Notes: generated by a model from the letters alone, not told the origin. A stretch of 64,000 nucleotides of DNA from Nocardia neocaledoniensis (GCF_003182135.1 NZ_QGTL01000012.1:62001-126000); one strand, 5' to 3'; positions 55,694 through 64,000 are shown, counted from the first letter of the stretch. Program-made: numbers and translations.

Positions 55694-57955
55694 TCACGCG
55701 AGGCGGGAGAGCACCTCGGGCAATTCCTCGGTGTGCACCACCGACAGCCGCTGGGTCGCGCGGGTCAGCGCGACGTACAGGTCGTTGAGCCCGCGCGGCG
55801 ACTCGGCGAGAATCTCCTGCGGTTCCACCAGGTACACCCGGTCGAACTCGAGGCCCTTGGCGTCGTGCACGGTGAGGACCCGCACGGATTCACCCGCCAG
55901 CGAGGACAATTCGCCGATCAGCGCGGCGGGGGCGAGGACCGCGCTGGTGCCGGGCCCGTGCTCGGCGTCCAGCAGCCGCGCGAGCTCGCCGGTCACCTCG
56001 TCCGGTCGCACGCGGTACGCGCGCGGCGGATGACCGGAGTCGCGGACCGAGCGCGGCACCCGGACGCCGGGGTCGATCGCGGCCAGCACGTCGGCGGCGA
56101 CGGCCATGATCTCGGCGGGCGTGCGGTAGTTCACGGTGAGCTCGGTGAGCTTCCAGCGTTGCGCCACATACGGTTCCAGCACCCGCTGCCAGGACGACGC
56201 ACCCGCCGGGTCACCGGTCTGGGCCACGTCGCCGACCACGGTGATCCAGCGGTTCGGGATGCGCCGCATCACCATGCGCCACGCCATGGCCGACAGTTCC
56301 TGCGCCTCGTCGACGATCACGTGCCCGTAGGTCCAGGTGCGATCGCCCGCGGCGCGTTCGGCGGTGGTCTGGCGGTTGCCGAACTCCTGGCGCTGGGCCA
56401 GCTGGGACGCGTCGATGAGGTCGTAGGCCATGAGGATCTCGGGGTCGAGTTCGTCCTCGATGTCCTGTGGCGCCGAGCCGGTGAGGATGTCGAGCGCGTC
56501 CTGGGCCTCGGCCAGCTGGGCCCGCCAGCGGCGGCGGGCGCGTTCGCGTTCCTCGGTGTCGTCGACGCCGAGCAGCTCGGCCAGCTCGTCGAGCAGCGGC
56601 GCGTCGGCCGCGCCGAAGGTGCCGTCGTCGGAGCGCACGAGTTCGGCGCGGTCCTCGGGGCTCAGCGTCTTCGCCGCGCGGTCGAGCCGGGCCGGGTCGG
56701 CGAGCAGATCGGCCAGCACCTCCTGCGGCGACAGGATCGGCCACAGCGCGCTGATCGCGGCCTGCACCTGCGGGTCGGCGCGCATCTCGTCGCCGATCTC
56801 GCTCAGATCGGCGGAGCTGAGCAGGCTCGTCCCGCCGGACAGGTCGGCGCCCATGGTCGCCGCGAGCTGATCGGTGAGCGCGTCGATCACCGAGGACGCG
56901 AAGATCGGGCGGGCCAGGTTGTGCGGGCGGCGTGAGGAGCGGGCCCGGCCGCGCGCCTTGGTCGCGATCTTGCGGTCCAGCGTCACCGGGTAGCCGTCGA
57001 AGGTGAGCCGGACCGGCTGCGCCGGGACCTCCTGCCGGTCGCGGACGGCCTGCTTGAGCACCTCGAGCATGTCGAGCGAGCCCTTGATCTCGCCCGCGCG
57101 CAGCGAATCCTCGCGCACCGCCTTCACGCCCGGGTACAGGTCGCCGATGGTGGACAGCAGCACGCCGGTCTCACCGAGCGAGGGCAGCACCTGGCCGATG
57201 TAGTCGAGGAAGGTGGCGTTCGGGCCGATGATCAGCACGCCGCTCTTGGCCAGCTGCTGGCGGTAGGTGTAGAGCAGGTAGGCCGCACGGTGCAGCGCGA
57301 CCGCGGTCTTGCCGGTGCCGGGGCCGCCCTGCACGACCAGCACGCTCTTGTGCTCGGACCGGATGATCGCGTCCTGTTCGGACTGGATCGTCTCCACGAT
57401 GTCGTTCATGTGCCCGGTGCGCGCGGCGTTGAGCGCCGAGAGCAGCGCGCTCTCGCCGCCGACGCCGTCGTCGGTGCCGACCACGCCGTCGGCCTCGGCG
57501 GCGGCCAGATCCAGGTACTCGTCGTTGATCGCGGTCACCGCGCGGTTGCGCGAACGGATGTGGCGGCGCCGGACCACGTCCTCGGGATTGGCGGTGGTGG
57601 CCAGGTAGAAGGGCCGCGCCAGCGGCGCGCGCCAGTCCAGCAGCAGCGGTTCGTAGTCGTTGTCCTCGTCGAGGATGCCGAGCCTGCCGATGTAGCGCGC
57701 CTCGGGCTCGCCGCCGTTGAGGTCGATGCGGCCGAAGCACAGCCCGTGTTCGGCGGCGTCGTATTTCGCCAGGTCCTCGCTGTAGAGCGCGGTGAACGAC
57801 TCGCGTTCGCTGCGGGCCTGCGGGGTGCCGCCGGTCTCCAGCAACACGGTCTTGAGCCGGTTCTGCGCGTAGTCGCGCATGCCGTCGAGCCGGGCGTAGA
57901 GCACCGAGAGGTACTGCTGTTCCGCGGCGCGATCATCGGCGAGGCGGTCGGGCAA
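55694..57955 (-). CDS. HelD/HelR-like UvrD-family ATPase
   Basis: 753 aa. After an N-terminal coiled-coil-like arm there is a UvrD-type ATPase: Walker A 'GGPGTGKTAVALHRAAYLL' (from residue 210), Walker B 'HVIVDEAQELSAMAW', motif III-IV 'VVGDVAQTGDPAGA', and motif VI 'NDLYVALTRATQRL'. This layout fits actinobacterial HelD proteins that remove stalled RNA polymerase from DNA; HelR members also give rifamycin tolerance. It is a HelD-class rather than a DNA-repair UvrD protein. No rifamycin-associated promoter element is visible in the ~45 bp upstream. ATG 57955 is preceded by AAAGGAG. Confidence 0.82.
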   Translation of the reverse strand: MPDRLADDRAAEQQYLSVLYARLDGMRDYAQNRLKTVLLETGGTPQARSERESFTALYSEDLAKYDAAEHGLCFGRIDLNGGEPEARYIGRLGILDEDNDYEPLLLDWRAPLARPFYLATTANPEDVVRRRHIRSRNRAVTAINDEYLDLAAAEADGVVGTDDGVGGESALLSALNAARTGHMNDIVETIQSEQDAIIRSEHKSVLVVQGGPGTGKTAVALHRAAYLLYTYRQQLAKSGVLIIGPNATFLDYIGQVLPSLGETGVLLSTIGDLYPGVKAVREDSLRAGEIKGSLDMLEVLKQAVRDRQEVPAQPVRLTFDGYPVTLDRKIATKARGRARSSRRPHNLARPIFASSVIDALTDQLAATMGADLSGGTSLLSSADLSEIGDEMRADPQVQAAISALWPILSPQEVLADLLADPARLDRAAKTLSPEDRAELVRSDDGTFGAADAPLLDELAELLGVDDTEERERARRRWRAQLAEAQDALDILTGSAPQDIEDELDPEILMAYDLIDASQLAQRQEFGNRQTTAERAAGDRTWTYGHVIVDEAQELSAMAWRMVMRRIPNRWITVVGDVAQTGDPAGASSWQRVLEPYVAQRWKLTELTVNYRTPAEIMAVAADVLAAIDPGVRVPRSVRDSGHPPRAYRVRPDEVTGELARLLDAEHGPGTSAVLAPAALIGELSSLAGESVRVLTVHDAKGLEFDRVYLVEPQEILAESPRGLNDLYVALTRATQRLSVVHTEELPEVLSRLA

Positions 57956-57997
57956 AACAGGACTCCTTTGTCACCGGCGAGAACAGAGTTGTCGAGT

Positions 57998-58309
57998 CTA
58001 CTCGGACACGACGTCGTCGCCGACGATCGGCGCGAAGTGGTCGACCTGGGGAATCGGGTCGTAGAAGTGGTGCAACAGCGCGCGCCAGCGCTGGTATTCC
58101 GGTGAACCGCGGAACCCCTCGGTGTGGTCGGTCAGCGTTTCCCAGTGCACCAGCAGCAGGTAGTCGTCGGGGTGCTCGATGCCCCTGGACAGCGACAAGC
58201 CGCGGAATCCGGGCATCGACGCGATGATCGGGTAGGCCTCGGCGAAGGCGGCCTCGAAGGCGTCGGCGAGTCCGGGGCGAACGGGCAGCATCGCGTGTTC
58301 GACGATCAC
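57998..58309 (-). CDS. Antibiotic biosynthesis monooxygenase-fold (ABM) protein
   Basis: 103 aa dimeric alpha-beta barrel fold. 'RPGLADAFEAAFAEAYPIIA' and 'LLLVHWETLTDHTEGFRGSP' are the family pattern. Such proteins oxidise aromatic or quinone substrates without cofactor, or degrade heme, but no active residues decide here. The start is GTG 58309. It lies 42 bp upstream of the HelD-like gene on the same strand, so they may be cotranscribed. Confidence 0.78.
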   Translation of the reverse strand: MIVEHAMLPVRPGLADAFEAAFAEAYPIIASMPGFRGLSLSRGIEHPDDYLLLVHWETLTDHTEGFRGSPEYQRWRALLHHFYDPIPQVDHFAPIVGDDVVSE

Positions 58310-58321
58310 GCGACCAGTCTG

Positions 58322-59659
58322 TCAGGACGCGTGGGTGTTGTTCGAGCGTCGATTCTGACCGAGACCGAGGTCACGATGTCCGGCGGGCTTGTCGCGGTAC
58401 ATGGCCAGGTCGGCGTCGTGCAGGACGGCCTCCGGAGTGCGGTGTTCGTGCGGGCCCAGCTCGGTGATGCCGAGCGAGGCGCTCACCTCCAGACGGTGGC
58501 CGCGGGCGATGATGGGCTCGCCGATCGTGGCGCGTAGCCGGTCGATGAGCGCTGGCAGATCGGCCCGCTGGGGATGACCGGCGAGCAGGATCAGGAACTC
58601 GTCGCCGCCGAGGCGGCCGACCAGGTCCTCCGCGCGCAGCGCGCGCTGGAGCCGCTGCGCCACGATCTGCAGCACGGTGTCGCCGATGGCGTGGCCGAGG
58701 GTGTCATTGATCGCCTTGAAGCCGTCGAGGTCGAGGAACAGCACCGTGGTCACCGTGTCGCCGCCGTCGTCGTCGAGCGCGGTCGCGAGCTGCGACAGGA
58801 TCAGCGAGCGGTTGGCCAGCCCGGTCAGCGCGTCGTGGGTGGCCTGGTATTCGAGCTGGCGGCGGCTCTCCCGGAAGTCGGTGATGTCGGCGAAGGACGA
58901 GACCCCGGAGGAGTCGGGGCTGTCGGGGTTGAGCAGACGGCAGTTGCACGACAACCACACCTGCCTGCCGTCGGTGCGTTCCACCCCGAAGACGAAGTGG
59001 GTGACCGCCTCGCCGGTGGCCAGGGTGTGCGCCATCGGATGCCGGGTGGTCGGCAGCGGCTGCCCGTTGCGGTCGATCATGGTCGCGGGCAGTTCGTCGA
59101 TGGTGAGCCCGACCACCGGCGCGGCGTCGTCGAGTCCGAGGATGCGCTTGCCCGCCGGATTGATCGACTCGAGCCTGCCCTTGCGGTCGACGACGAGCAC
59201 GCCCTCCTCCAGCTGTGACACCACGGTGGTGAAGTGCGCCTCGGCCCGCCGCGCCGAGGCCTCGGCGGCGCGTTGCGCGGTCAGGTCGTGCACCACCACC
59301 TGGTAGGCGAGCTCGTCCTTCCAGGCGGTGAGCACCGAGACCGTCTGCACCGGCACGGTGCGGCCGTCGACGCGCACCAGATCCATCTCGGTCGGCGGTG
59401 AGGCGGCGCCCTCGGCGGTGAGCTGGGCGATGCGGTCGAGCATGGCGGGCACCGAATCGCGGTGCACGAAGGTCGTGATGGACAGCCCGAGCAGGTCGGC
59501 GGGCGAATGCGCGCCGAGCAGCCGCACCATCGCCGGATTGACGTAGACGATGGTGCCCGCCTCGTGCACGCAGATCGCGTCGGGCATGTGCTCGACCAGC
59601 GAACGGTAACGCTGCGCGAGTTGCTCGGCGTTTGCCGTCTCGGCGTGTGCTTCTGCCAT
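58322..59659 (-). CDS. PAS-PAS-GGDEF diguanylate cyclase
   Basis: 445 aa. Two PAS sensors (about 15-125 and 140-262) precede a GGDEF domain. The active site G351-G-D-E-F355 is intact ('VGRLGGDEFLIL'), and an inhibitory RxxD site is present at R342-x-x-D345. It should make cyclic di-GMP with product inhibition. No EAL domain is present. ATG 59659 is divergent from the ketosynthase gene with 54 bp between. The signal is unknown; no heme or flavin motif is obvious. Confidence 0.9.
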   Translation of the reverse strand: MAEAHAETANAEQLAQRYRSLVEHMPDAICVHEAGTIVYVNPAMVRLLGAHSPADLLGLSITTFVHRDSVPAMLDRIAQLTAEGAASPPTEMDLVRVDGRTVPVQTVSVLTAWKDELAYQVVVHDLTAQRAAEASARRAEAHFTTVVSQLEEGVLVVDRKGRLESINPAGKRILGLDDAAPVVGLTIDELPATMIDRNGQPLPTTRHPMAHTLATGEAVTHFVFGVERTDGRQVWLSCNCRLLNPDSPDSSGVSSFADITDFRESRRQLEYQATHDALTGLANRSLILSQLATALDDDGGDTVTTVLFLDLDGFKAINDTLGHAIGDTVLQIVAQRLQRALRAEDLVGRLGGDEFLILLAGHPQRADLPALIDRLRATIGEPIIARGHRLEVSASLGITELGPHEHRTPEAVLHDADLAMYRDKPAGHRDLGLGQNRRSNNTHAS

Positions 59660-59713
59660 GCGTTACCCCCGATCTCGACGTGGCCCGGCAGTGAACGGGA
59701 CTAATGTGGAGAC

Positions 59714-60895
59714 GTGCTTCCCAGCGGCATGAACTACCCCCTCGATTCTATGTCGATCGCCGGGCTCGGTGTCGTCTCCGGCTACGGGTGGGGGCGCGAA
59801 CGGCTCTGGCGGGGGATAACCGGCGGGAAACCAGCCGCCGGTTTGTACCCCGGATACGGCCCAGGACGCGACGAGCACGCCTGGGTCGGCCGGATCCCCG
59901 ACAGCGCGGAGCCCGCCGACAACGCCGGCCTGTTCGGGCGCGCCGTGCGCGCGGCGGCCGTCGAGGCCATCGCCGACGCCGAGACGCGCGGCTGGCGCCG
60001 GGCCGGCCGCACGGTGGGCCTGGTGCACGCGATCACCCTCGGCGACGTCGCCGACTGGCGCGACTTCTATCTCGTCGACGGCGGGCATCGTCGCTCGCGC
60101 GACTACCTGCCCCTGTTGCCCTCGACGCCGATCTCGGTCGTGATGCAGGAGTTCGGTTTCCACGGCCCGGCGATGAACGTCTCGGCGGCGTGCAGCTCGG
60201 GCGCGGCCGCCCTGCTCACCGCCCAGCTGTGGCGGGCCGCAGGCCTGGTCGACGACGTCCTGTGCGTCACCACCGACGTCTCGGCGACGCCGGAGATGCT
60301 CGAACACTTCGTCGGCATGGGCGCCGCCGTGGCGCACCTCGACCCGTTCACCGCGTGCAGACCCTTCCAGGCGGACACGCACGGCTTCGTCATGGCCGAG
60401 GCGTCGGTGGCGTTCCTGCTCACCGACGCCGTCGACGCGCCCTATGCCCGGGTACTGGGCGGGGCGATGACCAACGACGCGTACCACGTGGTCTCGGTCG
60501 ATCCGGACCACACCCAGATCATCGCCTGCGCGCGTCGCGCGCTCACCGCCGCCGGGATCGAGGCCGGCGAGGTCGCCTACGTCAACGCGCACGGAACCGG
60601 TACTCGGCAATGCGACGCCGCCGAACGAGACGTGCTCACCACCGTCTTTGCCGACCGCCCCGTCGTCACCGCCCTCAAACCGCTCACCGGGCACTGCCAG
60701 GGCGCGGCCGCGGCGGTGGAGGTCGCCGCGATCGCGCTGTCCTACGAGCGCGGGCTGGCGGTGTCGGCGCCGATCGTGGCGCCGGCGCATCCGCGCCTGC
60801 TCGACGGCACCGCGCCGATGACGGAAGGTCTCACCGTGAAACTGTCGATGGGGATGGGCGGCAACAACGCCGCCGTCGTGCTCGGTCCGGCCTGA
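59714..60895 (+). CDS. Stand-alone beta-ketoacyl synthase-like protein
   Basis: 393 aa thiolase-fold condensing enzyme. The catalytic cysteine is C160 in 'SAACSSGAAALL', histidines are H293 in 'NAHGTGT' and H327 in 'KPLTGHCQG', and K322 is conserved, so the KAS II-type triad is complete. It could extend fatty acids or act in a small polyketide or mycolate-related pathway; no acyl carrier protein adjoins. GTG 59714 is 6 nt after TAATGT (59702-59707), a leaderless-type start; ATG 59729 or 59750 are alternatives. Confidence 0.85.
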   Translation: MLPSGMNYPLDSMSIAGLGVVSGYGWGRERLWRGITGGKPAAGLYPGYGPGRDEHAWVGRIPDSAEPADNAGLFGRAVRAAAVEAIADAETRGWRRAGRTVGLVHAITLGDVADWRDFYLVDGGHRRSRDYLPLLPSTPISVVMQEFGFHGPAMNVSAACSSGAAALLTAQLWRAAGLVDDVLCVTTDVSATPEMLEHFVGMGAAVAHLDPFTACRPFQADTHGFVMAEASVAFLLTDAVDAPYARVLGGAMTNDAYHVVSVDPDHTQIIACARRALTAAGIEAGEVAYVNAHGTGTRQCDAAERDVLTTVFADRPVVTALKPLTGHCQGAAAAVEVAAIALSYERGLAVSAPIVAPAHPRLLDGTAPMTEGLTVKLSMGMGGNNAAVVLGPA

Positions 60896-60901
60896 GCGCG
60901 G

Positions 60902-62719
60902 TCAGTCCTCGCCCGCCTCGGGGCCGCCGGCGAGCTCGTAGCCGTCGGTGGCGTCCTGGGGCAGCGGGACCGCCCAGCGCAGCCGGGTGCCGGGCATGTC
61001 CGGGTGGTTGCCGTCGGCGTCCGGGCGCTTCGCCGGCCCGATCTCGAAGTGCCCGCCCGCCTCCTGGGCGCGCTGCTCGAGATTGCGCAGCCCGCTGCGG
61101 ATCACGTGATTGGGAATGCCCCAGCCGTTGTCGGTGACCGCGATGGTCAGATCGTCGGCGACCTCGATGACGATCGCGACCGTGTCGGCGCCGGAGTGGC
61201 GGACCGCGTTGCTCACCGCCTCGCGCACCACCGCCTCGGCGTGGTCGGCCAGCTGCGGGTCCAGCACCGACAGGGGCCCCGAGACCTGGATCGTGGCGCG
61301 CAGCGCGATGTCGGCGGTCTGGCGCCGGATCGCCAGCTCGAGCCGCTGCTGCAGCCCCGCGCTGTGTTCGGGACCGCTGGCGTGCAGGTCGAAGATGGAG
61401 GTCCGGATCTCCTGCACCACCTCCTGCAGGTCCATGATCACCGTCGAGAGCCGTTGCCGCACTTCGGGAACCACGGCCTTGGGCAGGGTGGCCTGCACGG
61501 TGAGACCGATCGCGAACAGCCGCTGGATCACGTGGTCGTGCAGGTCGCGGGCGATGCGGTCGCGGTCGGCGACGATGTCGAGTTCGCGCATCCGGCGCTG
61601 CGCGTCGGCCAGCCGCACCGCCAGCGCGGCCTGATCGCAGAAGGCCGCGGTGAGCTCGAGCATCTCGTCGGAGTACGGTGCGAAACCGGGCGGGCGGATG
61701 GTCACCAGCACGCCGAGGGTGGCGTCGGGGGTACACAGCGGCAACACGAGAGCCGGTCCGGCGCCGGGAGATTCGGCGCCGCCGAACTCGACGCCCAGCG
61801 TCGCGGTCGACGCGTCGTCGAAGCGCAGGGGAGTGCGCCTGCTGAACGCGTCGCCGAGCGCGGTGCCCGCGATCGGCACGGTCTGCCAGTCCTGCCCGGC
61901 GTCGGGGCCGGTCCACTGGGTGATCACCAGTTCCGAGATCTCGGCGGGTGATTCGTCCGGCACCGGCACCGAGGCCAGGAACGCCTGGTGCGAGCCGGTG
62001 AGCCCGCGCGCGTGGTCGACCACGTGGGCCAGCACCCGATCGGATTCGGTGCCCGCCAGGAATTCGGTGGCGATGTCGCGGGTCGCCTCGATCCACGCCT
62101 GCCGGGTGCGCGCCTGTTCGTAGAGGCGCGCGTTGTCGACGGCGATCCCGGCCGCGGCGGCGAGCGCGAGGACGAGGACCTCGTCCTCCTCGGTGAAGGG
62201 CTGCCCGTCGGACTTCTCGGTGAGATACAGGCTGCCGAAGACCTTGTCCCGGATCCGCACCGGCACACCGAGAAACGTGTGCATCGGCGGGTGGCCGGCC
62301 GGGAAACCCACCGAGGACGCGTGTTCGGTGAGATCGTCGAGGCGCAGCGGCGCCTTCTGCGCGAACACCGCGCCGAGCACGCCGTGGCCCGCGGGTAATC
62401 GTTCGATCCGGTCCCGGATGTGTTCGGGCATGCCCTCGTCGATGAACTGCGAGACCTGTTGCCCGTGCCCGCGCACCGCCAGCGCGCCGTAGCGGGCGTC
62501 GACCAGGTTCATCGCGGTCCGCACGATCGTGCGCAGGGTGTCGTCGAGGTCGAGGCCCGCGGTGACGGTGAGCATGGCCTCGACCAGGCCGTCCATCCGG
62601 TCGCGCGAGCCGATCATCACCTCGACGCGGTCGGCCACTTCGCCCAGCAGAGCGCGCAAACGCTGTTGCGAGGCGGTCCGGCCCACCGAATAGCGGCCAC
62701 TCCGACCGTCATTCGTCAT
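60902..62719 (-). CDS. devS: DosS/DevS-like GAF-GAF histidine kinase
   Basis: 605 aa. Two GAF domains (about 55-200 and 215-370) are followed by HisKA_3 with H394 in 'RDRIARDLHDHVIQRLF' and a HATPase_c domain ('EAVVREAVSNAVRHSG', 'DNGWGIP'). The first GAF has 'AGHPPMHTFLGVPVRIRDKV' with H143, the place of the heme ligand of mycobacterial DosS, so it probably senses oxygen, NO or CO. The partner DosR-like regulator is at the window end. ATG 62719 starts the family N-terminus. A C-terminal Gly/Glu/Asp tail is extra. Confidence 0.9.
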   Translation of the reverse strand: MTNDGRSGRYSVGRTASQQRLRALLGEVADRVEVMIGSRDRMDGLVEAMLTVTAGLDLDDTLRTIVRTAMNLVDARYGALAVRGHGQQVSQFIDEGMPEHIRDRIERLPAGHGVLGAVFAQKAPLRLDDLTEHASSVGFPAGHPPMHTFLGVPVRIRDKVFGSLYLTEKSDGQPFTEEDEVLVLALAAAAGIAVDNARLYEQARTRQAWIEATRDIATEFLAGTESDRVLAHVVDHARGLTGSHQAFLASVPVPDESPAEISELVITQWTGPDAGQDWQTVPIAGTALGDAFSRRTPLRFDDASTATLGVEFGGAESPGAGPALVLPLCTPDATLGVLVTIRPPGFAPYSDEMLELTAAFCDQAALAVRLADAQRRMRELDIVADRDRIARDLHDHVIQRLFAIGLTVQATLPKAVVPEVRQRLSTVIMDLQEVVQEIRTSIFDLHASGPEHSAGLQQRLELAIRRQTADIALRATIQVSGPLSVLDPQLADHAEAVVREAVSNAVRHSGADTVAIVIEVADDLTIAVTDNGWGIPNHVIRSGLRNLEQRAQEAGGHFEIGPAKRPDADGNHPDMPGTRLRWAVPLPQDATDGYELAGGPEAGED

Positions 62720-62791
62720 CGCCGTCCATCCCCTCGCCGCGCCGCCCCGCCGTCCCCGCAGAGTCTAGTCCGCGCCCCGGTCCGCTGTTCG

Positions 62792-62805
62792 GTGACTTTC
62801 GGCCC
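62792..62805 (+). promoter_or_regulatory. DosR-box-like sequence upstream of the hibernation-factor gene
   Basis: GTGACTTTCGGCCC matches 11 of 14 positions of the DosR core GGGACTWWAGTCCC. It lies 56-81 bp before the possible start codons of the ribosome-hibernation gene, and the gene encoding the presumed regulator is the next one. Confidence 0.45.
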
Positions 62806-62872
62806 TTCACGCACGCGAAGGGGAGTGGTGGCATAGGGCACCGGGAAAAGGGATCGAGAAGTGGGGCAAGAG

Positions 62873-63652
62873 ATGAATTCGTTGTCGACCACCCAGCACT
62901 GGACGACCGCCGCGGACCCGGAGCTCGCGGTGACCACCCGCGGCGAGGTACCACCCCAGGACGTCACCAGGGCGGTCCGCGCCATCACCCGCGTGATGCG
63001 CAGGCACCATCTCGACAGCCCGGCCCGGGTGCGCGTCACCGCGCCGCAGGGCTCCGACGAGCCCACGCTGGTGCAGGCCAACATCCGGACCAACGACACC
63101 CTGACCCGCGTGCAGGTCACCGGTCCCGGCGGCTTCGCCGTCACCTTCGCCGCCGAGCGGCTCGACCGTCAGCTGGCCCGGCGCGCCGGCAAGGAGACGC
63201 GCGGCGCCTGGCCCGACCCGGCGCGTCGTCCGTTGGCCGAGGTCACCGAGACCCGCCCGATCATCCGCCGCAAGGACTGCGCCCTGATGACGGGCACGCC
63301 GCTGGAGGCGAGCACGGTCCTCGACGCCATGGACTACGACGCGTACCTGTTCACCGACGCCCAGACCGGCGAGGACGCGATCGTCACCTGGGCCGACCCG
63401 CACGGTGTGAGCCTGGCCAGGCAGCGTCACACCGCCGCCGTGGGCGGCGCCGCCGAGCTGCCGCTGACGGTCAGCGCGATGCCGGTGCGCGTGGTCCAGG
63501 ACGCCGCGCCCGTCTACGCCGAGGACGAGGCCTCCGACGTGCTGTGCACCGCGGGCCTGCCCTACCTGTTCTTCACCGACGCGCACACCGGGCGCGGCAA
63601 TCTGCTCTACCGCCGCTACGACGGTGATCTGACCATCGTGGTCCCCGCCTGA
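62873..63652 (+). CDS. Ribosome-hibernation factor with S30AE C-terminal domains (RafH-like)
   Basis: 259 aa. An N-terminal ~80-residue part looks like a divergent S30AE/HPF domain ('LVQANIRTNDTLTRVQV', 'VTFAAERLDRQLAR'). Two S30AE_C-like dimerisation modules follow: 'TPLEASTVLDAMDYDAYLFT' and 'YLFFTDAHTGRGNLLYRR' with 'YDGDLTIVVP'. In mycobacteria this form is a DosR-regulated factor that stabilises ribosomes in hypoxia. ATG 62873 is used; GTG 62861 has a comparable ribosome site. It stands on the opposite strand between the DosS- and DosR-like genes. Confidence 0.82.
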   Translation: MNSLSTTQHWTTAADPELAVTTRGEVPPQDVTRAVRAITRVMRRHHLDSPARVRVTAPQGSDEPTLVQANIRTNDTLTRVQVTGPGGFAVTFAAERLDRQLARRAGKETRGAWPDPARRPLAEVTETRPIIRRKDCALMTGTPLEASTVLDAMDYDAYLFTDAQTGEDAIVTWADPHGVSLARQRHTAAVGGAAELPLTVSAMPVRVVQDAAPVYAEDEASDVLCTAGLPYLFFTDAHTGRGNLLYRRYDGDLTIVVPA

Positions 63653-63656
63653 GCCC

Positions 63657-64000
63657 TCACGGTTCGCGCAGTTTGGTCGCCAGCACGGCGGCCTGGGTGC
63701 GCCGCTCCACGCCGAGCTTGGCCAGCAGCCGGGAGACGTAGTTCTTCACCGTCTTCTCGGCCAGGAACATCCTGGCCGCGATCTGCCGGTTGGTGAGTCC
63801 CTCGCCGAGTAACTCCAGCAGTCGGCGTTCCTGCTCGGTGAGCCCTGCCAGCGCGCCCGAGGGCTCGGTGCTGCGGCGCAGCCGGGCCCGCAGCGCGTCG
63901 GCGGCGCGGGTGTCGAGCAGCGAGTGCCCGGCGCCGACCTGCTTGATCGCGTCGGCGAGCTTCATGCCGTCGATGTTCTTCACCACATAGCCGCTGGCGC
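63657..64000 (-). CDS. devR: DosR/DevR-like response regulator, N-terminal part beyond window
   Basis: Only the last ~114 residues are inside; the frame runs on past base 64000, so the receiver domain and start are missing. The linker 'SGYVVKNIDGMKLADAIKQV' and the LuxR-type HTH ('LTEQERRLLELLGEGLTNRQ', 'FLAEKTVKNYVSRLLAKLG') are nearly the same as in M. tuberculosis DosR. Its C-terminus is 4 bp from the stop of the convergent hibernation-factor gene. It should bind DosR boxes such as the one at 62792. Confidence 0.92.
   Translation of the reverse strand, partial: ASGYVVKNIDGMKLADAIKQVGAGHSLLDTRAADALRARLRRSTEPSGALAGLTEQERRLLELLGEGLTNRQIAARMFLAEKTVKNYVSRLLAKLGVERRTQAAVLATKLREP

Noticed and set aside
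59697..59707. GGGACTAATGT upstream of the ketosynthase as a DosR box
   Set aside because: Only the left half fits; the right arm GTCCC is absent, and the bases are better explained as a TAATGT -10 hexamer next to a leaderless start.

Overview
The window is high-GC actinobacterial DNA, most likely from a mycolic-acid actinomycete of the Nocardia/Rhodococcus type. From remembered genome maps, the core gene order closely follows the Mycobacterium tuberculosis segment from about Rv1606 to Rv1636: hisI, bcp, trpE, Trp-region membrane protein, trpC-trpB-trpA, lgt, pyk, tesB, pdtaR, polA, rpsA, coaE, uvrB and a universal stress protein. The proteins match mycobacterial homologues in length and motifs, for example an RpsA of 489 aa, a CoaE-GrpB fusion and a PdtaR of 205 aa. 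Several starts carry a TANNNT hexamer 6-7 nt upstream, the pattern expected of leaderless mRNAs.

Layout. 1-8.8 kb: the end of a PucR-type regulator, hisI, a MarR regulator, a peroxiredoxin, and the trp genes, mostly coupled by 4-bp GTGA overlaps. 8.9-14.7 kb: lgt, a TM2 protein with Tyr/Gln/Pro-rich repeats, an amino-acid ABC binding protein and permease without an ATPase, pyk and tesB. 14.7-17.3 kb: a hypothetical gene, a low-molecular-weight phosphatase, tRNA-Leu(CAA) and pdtaR. 17.4-23.1 kb: a Liv-type ABC operon in which the two ATPases are one fused 597-aa protein. 23.2-30.5 kb: polA, a SRPBCC protein, an acyl-ACP thioesterase, then a striking leader: a leaderless mini-ORF with Ile-Leu-Leu-Val-Val near its end, followed by alternative hairpins and a stand-alone LeuA-type allosteric domain. 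Thioredoxin, a 2H phosphoesterase and an isopropylmalate/isocitrate dehydrogenase-family enzyme follow.

30.6-33.3 kb: a complete polar amino-acid ABC transporter. 33.3-43.1 kb is the accessory part: MerR, TetR and two LysR regulators with visible operators, membrane proteins, an SDR, an FAD oxidoreductase, a broken RibD/DHFR-type gene, an SPFH protein with a tiny ribbon-helix-helix partner, and a methyltransferase. 43.4-53.1 kb returns to the conserved backbone: rpsA, coaE, a secreted protein, two DUF402 paralogues, uvrB, a VOC protein, an AraC regulator and a universal stress protein. 53.1-59.7 kb: a cupin/MFS/TetR efflux module, a HelD/HelR-like ATPase, a monooxygenase-fold protein and a PAS-GGDEF diguanylate cyclase. 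59.7-64 kb: a stand-alone ketosynthase, then a hypoxia/dormancy module of a DosS-like kinase, a ribosome-hibernation factor on the other strand, and the C-terminal part of a DosR-like regulator cut by the window end.

The most interesting items are the branched-chain amino-acid leader with its stand-alone LeuA allosteric domain, the DosS-HPF-DosR arrangement with a DosR-like box, the fused LivG-LivF ATPase, and several newly visible operators (SPFH/RHH, MerR tandem dyads, a shared LysR dyad, a TetR palindrome over a start codon). All functional statements come from reading the sequence and from family knowledge; no database search was run.
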